Below are positions 36,854 through 48,800 of a stretch of DNA of 64,000 nucleotides, piece after piece. The stretch lies in NCBI RefSeq assembly GCF_037975245.1, contig NC_092581.1:694501-758500 (forward strand), given 5' to 3'. Numbering within the stretch: position 1 is the first letter of the stretch; the number at the start of each line of letters is the position of its first letter. Origin of the DNA: Apostichopus japonicus. Lineage: Eukaryota > Echinodermata > Holothuroidea > Aspidochirotida > Stichopodidae. The notes under the pieces were generated by a model. That model had not been told where the DNA came from and searched no databases. It worked only from the letters and a program-made list of their open reading frames with translations. Position numbers and translations under genes: made by a program.

Positions 36854-39800
36854 CTGAAAATTTAAAGATAAGAGAAATTCAAGGTTAATACCTGTCATCA
36901 GTTATAAGGAAACAAAACCCAGTACACCACAAAGAGAGGGAAAACTTTTAAGAGGTATATTAGTGTATAGTTTGTAAGAAACTTAACTTATGCATGTATC
37001 TAACACATTTGCCCACTGACTAAGTATAACGCTATGCTGCAATACCTAGCCTACCCACCACGAGGTGTTTCTGCTATTTCTGGCATTTTCATGCCTAGCA
37101 GTCTTTGCGTAGAGCATAAATTTACCCAAACTGACTAAGCGTAACGCTATGCTGCAATACCTAGCCAGCTTACCTTTGAATATGGATCAGGATGTGTTGT
37201 GATGTCAAGGATATTTACACCTGTTTTTGGAAGGAACTCCATCACAAATCCATTTCCCTGAGAATGATATGAGGACAAAGTAGTGATGATAGTGTCTGTT
37301 AACAACAATAAAATACTTGCCTATCGAAGTGGCAATGTTATACGTGACGACAAACCAGAAATTGAATTGTTGCACATGTAAATATTACATAAATACGAAT
37401 AAAATGAGCAGCTTACAAGAACGAAGATAAATTAAAATGCTTTGGTAGCTGCATTTGCTGTGCTAGCCACTACACAAAGACCAAAAACTGAGGGCCTCCA
37501 GCTTAAGGAAATAAGGTAATAGCGTTGTGCGGGATCCCGGTAGTCACGTGAATACCGGTATCTCGATCCCGGTATTGACTAGTCCTGATCACAGTGCAAT
37601 GTGTAACTACTACCGGTATTGGGAAAACAACCGGTTATTACATTCGTTTCGGTATCATTCGCGGCAATCCCGGACATAATAAAAATATCTACGTGTTACT
37701 ATTTGAAATAAAGAAATGAAAACACGTTTATTTCTGGTTTCTGTGTTCTTAGTTTGAATAATATCTGATCAATTTACGTACTGGCCTAGACCTTAATATT
37801 AACCAATCAACTTTTCACGTAGTAATTTGGACCTAGGCTACACTAAATATCTAATGTTACTTCGGCTCAGTATGTTGCAGGATCTCAAAGTTATTCTGAA
37901 ATTTGTGTTTTTTATTCTTCCTTCAAACGATGATTGTGAAAGTTCCCATGTACAAAATCTTACCCTTATGTATTTCACCTCATTTTGGTTTAATAATTAT
38001 ACAATTTCATAAATTTTGAGCCAAAACTGCAGGGAATATATCCAGTTCAAATCCATCTTCGCCTGGGACTGTATATTATTAGGGTACGGTACTGATACAT
38101 ACAGTGCAGTACGGTACTTGATGCTGTAATGGAATGGATTCGTTTAGTAATGCGGGGGGTTACACGATGTCATTTATAGTTATCTTTGGCGACTTTTTTA
38201 ATTTTAAGAACTTTTGTAGGAAAGATGGATATTGTAGGTATTGAAAGTATATTTTGTGGAGAAAACAGCAGCCGAATAACGATATAAATAAATCTGTACT
38301 ATTCTCATGTATGTAAGTTTATAATCCCGTATTTACATAGCCCCTATGTTACATTCTTCTTGTCTGAAGTTCCAAACACGTGGTGACTTGATAGTTGAAA
38401 ACTTTTCATTGTGAACTTTTGAACTTGAAGGGTTGCCCTATTCCAATATCATGGAAAAGTGAGGAACCCCCAATTTCTGTTTGTGTACGGATTACAATGA
38501 TGTGATAAGGTAAGTCTATCTTATCCAACTAAGTAACAGCGAGAGGGTAGGTCTACCTTATCCAGCAGAGTAACAGCGAGAGGGTAAGTCTACTTAATCC
38601 AGCTGATTAACAGCGAGAGGTTAAGCCTACTTTATCCAGATGATTAACAGCAAAGAGTAGGTCTACCTTATTCAGCTGAGTAACATCAAGGGGGTAAGTC
38701 TACTTTATCCAGATGAGTAACAGCGAGGGGGTAAGTCTGCGAGGGGGTAAGTCTACGCTATCCAGCTGAGTAACAGCAAAGGGTAGTTCTACCTTATTCA
38801 GCTGAGTAACAGCGAGGGGGTAAGTCTACTTTATCCAGATGAGTAACAGCGAGAGGGTAAGTCTACTTTAGGCAGCTGACTAACAGCGAGAGGGTAAGTC
38901 TACTTTATCCAGATGAGTAACAGCAAAGAGTAGGTCTACCTTATTGAGCTGAGTAACAGCGAGGGGGTAAGTCTACTTTATCCAGATGAGTAACAGCGAG
39001 GGGGTAAGTCTACGCTATCCAGCTGAGTAACAGCAAAGGGTAGGTCTACCTTATTGAGCTGAGTAACAGCGAGGGGGTAAGTCTACTTTATCCAGATGAG
39101 TAACAGCGAGGGGGTAAGTCTACGCTATCCAGCTGAGTAACAGCAAAGGGTAGTTCTACCTTATTCAGCTGAGTAACAGCGAGGGGGTAAGTCTACTTTA
39201 TCCAGATGAGTAACAGCGAGAGGGTAAGTCTACTTTAGGCAGCTGACTAACAGCGAGAGGGTAAGTCTACTTTATCCAGATGAGTAACAGCAAAGAGTAG
39301 GTCTACCTTATTGAGCTGAGTAACAGCGAGGGGGTAAGTCTACTTTATCCAGATGAGTAACAGCGAGGGGGTAAGTCTACGCTATCCAGCTGAGTAACAG
39401 CAAAGGGTAGGTCTACCTTATTGAGCTGAGTAACAGCGAGGGGGTAAGTCTACTTTATCCAGATGAGTAACAGCGAGGGGGTAAGTCTACGCTATCCAGC
39501 TGAGTAACAGCAAAGGGTAGGTCTACCTTATTGAGCTGAGTAACAGCGAGGGGGTAAGTCTACTTTATCCAGATGAGTAACAGCGGGAGGGTAAGTCTAC
39601 TTTAGGCAGCTGACTAACAGCGAGAGGGTAAGTCTACTTTATCCAGATGAGTAACAGCAAAGGGTAGGTCTACCTTATTCAGCTGAGTAACAGCGAGGGG
39701 GTAAGTCTATTCTATCCAGATGAGTAACAGCGAGAGGGTAAGTCTACTTTATCCAGATGAGTAACAGCAAAGGGTAGGTCTACCTTATTCAGCTGAGTAA

Positions 39801-42800
39801 CAGGGAGGGGGTAAGTCTACTTTATCCAGATGAGTAACAGTGAGAGGTTAAGTCTACCTTATCCAGCAGGTAGGATCATACTATCCAATTACAAAGGTAT
39901 GGGACATCATACTATCCTATAACAAAGTTACGGGATACCCCTCATAAGGGGAATGTTTTTTAGACAAATCTGTGATGCATACCTCCGGTACAGGACTGGT
40001 TGGAACTCCATTCAAGGTGACTTCTTTGACATGACATGGTCCACTCAGGTGACATGACATACCAGATGGTCCTGGACTTACATGGCACAGGAAAAGCATA
40101 GTACCAAGAGCTGATGGAACAAGTTCACAAAATGATGCTACTCAAGAGAAACACTGATCGTATTAGTAGCTTGACTAAATGTGATGGAAGGAAGAGTACA
40201 CTAATGTGGTTGTAGTAATAAACTGCAACTAGTTCTATTTATTGTTCATAATTTACCATGTCATAATATCTATGCTTCAACTCTGCACCTTGTGGTGATT
40301 TTGAATATTTCACACTGCCATTAGATCTATGCCTTGTGATGACACCACACAACTAATGCACTGCTTTACACATTTTACAGTGACTCCATACACTTTACAC
40401 TGATCCATAGTGGTGACTCCATGCAGTTAACAATGCCATTACATTTAAACCTAATGGTCACTCCATAAACTTACACTATCATATCTACAACTTATGGTGA
40501 CTCCATGCAGTTAACACTGCCATTAGATCTATGCCTTGTGGTGACACCACACAACTAATGCACTGCTTTCACACATTTAACAGTTACACCATACACTTTA
40601 CACTGCCATTTAATCTAGATCCATAGTGGTGACTCCATGCAGTTAACACTGCCATTAGATCTATGCCTTGTGGTGACACCACACAACTAATGCACTGCTT
40701 TCACACATTTTACAGTTACACCATACACTTTACACTGCCATTTAATCTAGATCCAAAGTGGTGACTCCATGCAGTTAACACTGCCATTACATTTGAAACC
40801 TAATGGTCACTCCATAAAACCATATCTACAACTTATGGTGACTCCATGCACTGTGTGCTAACATCACAAACACACCTTGAGGTGACTTCTATAACATACT
40901 CTAACACATAGTGAGGACTCTATACAACTTACTTGGACTGAATGGAATCTTTGTTGGGTCAAAGTTGAACTTGATATGATGCTGAGTAGACTCCCGTATC
41001 CTAAAACATCTAGATGGCAAAACTGAATGTACCAATCTGGCTGTTCCCCACATGTACTGAGTAATGCCATACTCTAATTGCTCCACCATTCTGAAAGGCA
41101 ATATGAAACTCAATGGACCAGTCTGCTTTATTAACCACACATTCTCAAATTCCTAATTTCATATGTTGCAAATTCATGACTCATTTTCAAATTCCTGACA
41201 ATCTGTATTATTCATTTTTCATTTCCTATAAGTATGATAGCACGATGGAGAATTAAACTGATCCACTCACCTTTGTTCATGCTTTTGGAGAAGGTCCGAC
41301 ACTAAATACATTTTATGTTGTTTTGCTAGAGATAACGCTGAAGTGTTCTCCTGAGATGTCTGGCCCCAATCTGCACCGTAATGTAACAGCAGTTGAACCA
41401 CATCAACGTGGCCTTTACGACTGGCCTAAGGTTACAAGAGGCACCATAGAAATCATGTTAGGCAATGAACAATGAACAACTACTGGATACAACAAAACTC
41501 AGCAGTTGGTAGCATTTTTCAAAGCTTATTGACAGATACACTAAAACCACAATTGGAAAAACATTCTTACTTGTAATAGTTTGGTGAAGCACAAACTTTA
41601 AAAATGTTCAAATTTCAAATCTAAGATGAAAAACAGAAATAAATGTTTGCATACAAGAAACTTCAACATCTTTCACATTTCTGTAAATTAAAACCCTAAC
41701 CTATTCCATTTAATTTAGTGGTTGCAAAGTTTTGTAATGACATTAAATGGATTGGCTCACTACGTAAAATGTATACGGCACAAATTCTGCTCTGCATATT
41801 GCAAAGTTTTGCATCTCAAGACTTGGTTTTTTACACTAATATACTAACATCCCTAAAGTACCTTCATCTGAGCTTCTACCTGTAAGTCAGGAACAATTTA
41901 CCTAAATTGTCTGAGGCATCGATTTAAAAACGTCAACTTTATGACATCACCCTTTAGCACTCTATAACATCACCCTCTAGCACTCTATTGACAACCTCAA
42001 CATTTCTAACGCCTATATTATAACTTCTAGCAGGCGAAAACTGCACCGAACCGACATGACTGCGACAAATAATCTGTTGGGTGGCAGTCAGGTCCTAGCA
42101 ATTTGCGCAAACTTTGCTCACGACCTGACCAGGATGCGACAGTCAGTCCTCATCGTGACCAAATCAGGGAATATCAAGCATGTTTGATATTTGTGGTGGC
42201 GTGGGGAGCCGTCATGTCGCAGTTGAGCCAGGTCGCAGCAGTTTGTGCTGTCCACGACTGATTCTAATGGATAGTCAATGAGGAATTAGGTGACAGCTGC
42301 AGAATGTCAAATGGTGGCCCCCATATGGACTGATTAAACTGTTGGGTCACGTCGGGTGGTGCTGCTAACCTATGATCTGACACAGCCCCGACTTGGTGGC
42401 CACGACTCATTCTCGACGAGTAGTCGGGGAGAGTCCTGTCGGGTTACTGTCGGGTCGGTGCAATTTGCGCCTGCCTTTACCTTTATGAGAGCTGTTTCCC
42501 CTGAAGTATTAGCTAAATTTACAAATGCTCCAGCCTCTAGGAGAATCCCAGCAGTACATGTGTAACCCTGTTGAGAAAGAAGAACATGATGAGGACATAT
42601 TTACTCAAAGTAAATGTAAACAATTAATAGATTGGTTGTAGAAGGTTGGGTGGTTTCAGAAGTTCGCATGATAGAAGGCAATATTGCTTTGACACTTGCA
42701 GCTTCACATTAATTTACATTTAAAGTTAAGGCATCTATAGCGGCCAATAAGAATGCTGATATTTATAGCATGAAACTTCTAAATGCAGAATAGAGACCAC

Positions 42801-45800
42801 AGCTTGAATTAATGACAGAAATTTGACCACTTGGGGCACTAGGGTCTTGTTACTGACCACAACAACTGCTCTACCCCTTCAGTCAGTCAAAATATTATCA
42901 TATATAATAAGTCAGACTGATTGATCCAAAGTCTTAAAATATTCTATAAATACAAAGTGTGGAAGAACAAAGTGAAACCTAAAGTTTTCTGACATTCTTG
43001 TCCCTGTTTTTCTCTCACTTTGGAAAGTGCCCTTCCAAATTTTGAAAATTGTCTGATTGCCTTTCTGAAAGCTGACCAAGTTGCTATCAATGGTATTCTC
43101 TTGTCCTATATCGTTACTTAGCACTGATACAGATGGATACAATGTACAACATGTGAAGTGAATTCACCTCCAGGCAGTCAGCACTCCTAACATAAATCAA
43201 CGTCTACCAAGTTTTCTGATATGAAAGTTTACTGCTTTTTTTCCAAAATATTAAGCGGTGAATTCTAAAGAATTTGTAGCCATCAAGGGTTTTTCCCCCC
43301 TATTCATTTGTTTTACTGCTTCTGAGAAGCTCACCATACCTATTGTGTGTTAGAATAGGAAGTCCAGTCACTTTGACTGATGAGCCACTGATGTTTTAAG
43401 GGTCAGTGCAGTTTACATGGCCACAATATGCAGTCAATTTTGTGCACCGCAGTCATTCTTTAAGAATCTTTTCGACTCACCAGTTCCGCAGCTATCATTA
43501 AAGGTGTGACGCCATTTTGGAGCCTCACATCAACAGATGCTCTGGATAGGATAAGTTTCTTAAGGATTTCATTTTGGCCTCCCATGCAGGCGAGTACAAG
43601 GGGTCTCTGGCCTCTACTGTTTGGACTATCTACTTGAAGGTTTGGACAATGCTGAAGAATTGCTTGGACCAGATGAAGATCTCCTTCTGTGATTGCCTTA
43701 CACAAGTAATCTGAAATATGTAGAAAGTTGGGAGTCTGTTAATACCAAGGGTACTATATGGTGGTTGAAAAGATCAAGCTAAATTCTAATATAACATAGA
43801 GACCTGCCTGGCTTTTACAAGAAGCAGCCTGCTATGGTTCATTACTATACTGAAATCAGCAAATAAACTACTTCTCATCACATTCTACATACAATCCTTT
43901 GTATTATGGACATTGAATTATAATTCTTCTTCAAAAACATGAGTCACTGACGGAATAGTTTGCAGAAGGAAAAAAAGCCTCAGTTGCCTCTAAACAATTA
44001 TGCTATTAAGGTGTAGTGCACTTGCTATGAAAGTGTCAACGTTTCATAATATATAGTTTTCTTCAAAATGCCATATAAATAACTTCTGAATTTCTAAGAA
44101 AGAAAAAAACCCACAGTCCACTTAAAATTAACATCTGACTTTCGATAGAATAGTAGGGACAAAGACTTGTGTGCTGCTATGAAAGCACGACACTGATAAA
44201 TTAGCCTTAGATACTGCAAAGTCAGAAAGAAGTAGTTGTTTGGTAAGAAAGTGAAATAACATAACCATTAAATACTCTTCTTGGCCCATCCTCCCCCTGC
44301 ACAACTAACGACCCCATCATCCTTACATTCACATTCGACCTATGTACCATCAACTAACGACCCCCTCGTCACTACATTCGCCTTCCACCTACATTCAATC
44401 AACTAACACCCCTCATCCCTACCTCCACCTTCCCCCCTACATTCAATCAACTAACACCCCTCATCCCTACCTCCACCTTCCCCCCTACATTCAATCAACT
44501 AACGACCCCTCATCCCTACCTCCACCTTTCCCCTACATTCAATCAACTAACGACCCCTCATCCCTACCTCCACCTTCCCCCTACATTCAATCAACTAACG
44601 ACCCCTCATCCCTACCTCCACCTTCCCCCCTACATTCAATTAACTAACGACCCCTCATCCCTACCTCCACCTTCCCCCTACATTCAATCAACTAACGACC
44701 CCTCATCCCTACCTCCACCTATTCCCCCTACATTCAATTAACTAACGACCCCTCATCCCTACCTCCACCTTCCCCCCTACATTCAATCAACTAAAGACCC
44801 CTCATCCCTACCTCCACCTTCCCCCCTACATTCAATCAACTAACGACCCCTCATCCCTACCTCCACCTTCCCCCTACATTCAATCAAGTAACGACCCCTC
44901 ATCCCTACCTCCACCTTTCCCCTACATTCAATTAACTAACGACCCCTCATCCCTACCTCCACCTTCCACCTACATTGAATCAACTAAAGACCCCTCATCC
45001 CTACCTCCACCTTCCCCCCCTACATACCATAAAATGAGCAAAGCAACTGATTACCTTCATCTAAAGTTAAATTTTTATCAATAAGTTCCATCGGTACTTT
45101 ATTCTCATCATTTCTCGGTATTTCATTTATACTGTCAAATTTCCAGGAACCTACAAAAAAATAAAAAGAGAGAATTAAAAAGACATTACTAGTTTCATTG
45201 CTAAGATTTCAATTCCTGTAACATGGAGCTCTATCATTCCAAGATGCTCTGCTAATACGACAGATGCAGATTAGCAAAGACACACTCATGTTTATCATTT
45301 CAATTTGAACTGTTTCTTCGAAAGTATAATAAAACTAATTTGAGTGTTGCCACTATTTCTAATTTAGAGGATCTTTGATATATCAATCAGGGTTATTGAG
45401 TTCTGTCATTTTTTCCCAAATTGGGATCACATTTCCAAGAAGACAAACCAAGGGCCTCTAGAGTGCATTAACCTGGGACCATATGTCATTTTCATATCAT
45501 TCACACTACCCTTCAATTTACAAATCTGAGATGCAGGCGTGATGTGAACAGTACTGAAATGGACGAACAAGATTTCAATACGAATTCAAGTTTATCAATT
45601 TTAATTTAATGTTTGGCTAAACCTTTTGGATTTTAACCATCTAGATTGGCAAGTTCTGAAGGACAGATGTAAAAGTTTCAATATATGTATTATTTTGCTC
45701 TCTCTGTTATGTTTCCCCGTTGTAGTATGAACAAGAGCTGGCAAGAGAGATTTGAAATGCCCTCTATCCTGCTACATTGTGATTCATACCTTCCTTGTGT

Positions 45801-48800
45801 GCTAAGGGAGACAGGTGGAGAGAGGAGGGAGGTAAAGTGTATATTGTATCAATTGACAAATTGATGATTGGTAACAGCATCCATCACACAAAGTTAGGTC
45901 TCCAATAAATGTCCTAGCACGCAATGTACAGTGGGTCTGCCGATATCTAGTAATGGAGATCCTAGCTGTGAAACAAAAGGTATTACTGTCAGTGCATCCA
46001 CAGTACTACAAAGAGAAGCTCTTTCACAAGATATCATTCTCACTAACAGGCCTCATTATCATTTTGTTGTTTATTCTGCTTAGAAGTGCCTCCCAGTGTA
46101 GAAGGTTGGCTAAGTAGGACGTAATGAATTTTAGTGAAAGCTTGACATTTTATGACTTACATTATTACCAAATAAATATCATTTTATTGGAAAAAAAAAA
46201 AACTTTTCCAATTTACCTCCTGATATTTTCTTTTTCTTTTTTTCTTCTGATTTCTCATGCAGCTGTTTCTTCCTTGTATCCTGGTCTTTGCTGCCTTGGA
46301 GTTTGTCAGTACCTTTTTGTGGAATCTTCACATTGTTATTCTTCTCTTCATCTTTCCTGCCATTTTTGGACACGTTTTTCGATTTTGAAACCTCTTTATT
46401 TTTCTCAACGACTGAAACCTTCTTAGGTTGTTTACTTTCCAAATTGGTAGTTTTGACATGTTGCTGTCTATCTTTTTGAAAACCTGTCAATTTCACATTA
46501 CCCTTAACATGAGCCGTTTCTTCCAAATTAGACGGTTTACTGACATCTTTACTTGCAGCGAAGGTATTTGATTTCAGTTTTCCTAACTTCTCTTTCGATT
46601 TTTCTTTATTAACACAACTTTTCAGCGAATCAAATAAATTATTGCCCTCATGCCCGTTTCCACTTTCAGTGCTGTCAGTGTTTTCTGCTACTTTTGAAAC
46701 AGTTTTGCAAATATTTTTTGGGCTAGCCAATTTGGTAGATTTTTCATCCTTTTTGTTCTTCGATGTGACATGTGATCTCGGTGAAGTGTCAGGTGATTTT
46801 TGCACAACATCAGAAACTTTTCCACCTTCATCAGACCCTCGTACTCCATCACCTGGAACCACTTGACTACTGCCATCACTTTCTTTTGCTTCTTGTGATT
46901 TGGCATTCTCTCCTCCGCCTTGTTCCACAGTTCCATCTTTGGTGATCTCTTCACTGGGAGATGTGACTGGACCACTGCCAGACCATGGCCACACCAGACT
47001 CGATGCTTCTGTAGGTGATTTCACTTCACAGGGTGTCATTTCTGATTCTAATGGCTCAGTATCTCTTTCTTCCATGCTTTCTACCTCTTTTTCTGTCTCC
47101 CCCTCTCTTGTAGCATCTATTTCCTTTTCGGAAATCTCTTTCGATGCCTCCATCCCTGAAAGAGTCAAAGAATTTTTCGATTTTGTGGCAGTTTCTTTAT
47201 TGGAAATTTCCTTGTCCTCCAAGGAGGACAGCAGTTGACCTACGTCAATCTTAGGTTCTTCCGATCCAGAATTCCTCTGTTCGTCATCAGTGAAGGGTGA
47301 ATTTGCGGGAAGAAAATTGTCAAAAAGATTCCCAGTTAAATTTGGTAGCTCTTCCATATTACCCAGAGACTGGGACTTCAAAACAGTTTCCAGCACAGGT
47401 TCTACGGAGGTTAAGTGATCTTCGATACTGTCAGGAATATCCAAAGATTCCTGCTTTGTAACCGAACTTGAAGCAGCTGTTGTGTCTCCATTCTTTTCAT
47501 TATTTTCACACGACAACCTTTCTTTCTGCAAAGAAGATGTAACGTTGTCTGCTAATTCTACCGGTTCTGTCTTCACTATGAGCAGATTTTCACCTGCAGT
47601 TTGGTGATTCGCAGGAATGAGTTGTGAACTAATTTCTACATCCTCACCTAATCTTGGAGATTTTGGTTCAGTTTTTATTATTTCCATTTCACTTTCGACA
47701 GGAGGATCTACCACCTCTTGTTTTGCTTTCACAGAGGAATCAGGAATGATATCGACAGGTTCCTTTTTCACGTTATTTACATTGTGAATAGGAGAGTTTG
47801 CCCTTACGACTGACGTCACAGAGGCAGCAGCAGCAGTGCTTGGCGGCGGTGATGCTAAATCTTTGGCAAATTGATCCCATAAAGAAGGACTTGGTTCAGA
47901 GTTGGAAAAGGCGCCTTCCTTGCTTACCGATGGATTAGCACTTTGGTCAGAATGGGAAAGTGTTTTTGTAGATAATGGTGTTGTCAAAGTTTCAGAGTCT
48001 GTGTCCTCATTAAGACTAAATGGGTTTTTTTCCAGCATCTGCTCCAGATCTGGGCTCAGAAATCCCATACCAGGTGAATGGCCAGGCCGACTTGACTCAA
48101 GCATTCTGAGTGAATCTTGTTTGGGTTTTGAAGCTTTGGTAACTTTTGACTGTAAATCAAGAGAATAAGACTGCAAGGATTCAAAATTTCTCCTTTGCAT
48201 TCCAGAGAAATATTTTATTTTCTCTGAAAGACACTTGATGCCTTAAACACATCACACATGGAGTGAATGATAGGGGAAAGAAAATACACTCATAGCTATT
48301 ACTTTAATCATCACAGTGTTATAGACACTGGAATTATCCTTGAAATATATAATCAAAGAAAAAAGTGATACTTTCCTCAGAACTCTTGACCAACTAAGGA
48401 TGAAAAGTCTGCTCACTGACATTATCACTATATTTCATACTCCTACAGTAACAGACTGTGGTCTTTGAGCCAATACAGTGTCAACAAAGGACATTGGTTG
48501 TTTTTAGAACCTTTCAATATTTCATGACCATTACCTCTTCCCACTAACTTTAAAGCAACCTGTCCCAAAAATGTTCTGTGTGAATGTGATGGGGCATTCT
48601 ATTATAATTATTATTATTATTATTATTATAATTATTATTATTATATTCTGGCCAGATTGTGAATCGTTGGCAAACAGTTAATAACAATACAACCGTTCAG
48701 CTTCATACCTTGCTTAATAGCAAGTTGAAAGCTTTCAATTTCAGCACAAACATTAAACTTAGTGAGTGTGAAAAAGAGTTGCTGACCAAATATTCAGAGG

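Noticed and set aside
37525-38130. GGGATCCCGGTA and ACCGGTAT motifs in MPHOSPH8 intron 10 as a transposon
   Set aside because: The motifs look like decayed transposon termini, but I found no convincing opposite end or duplication.
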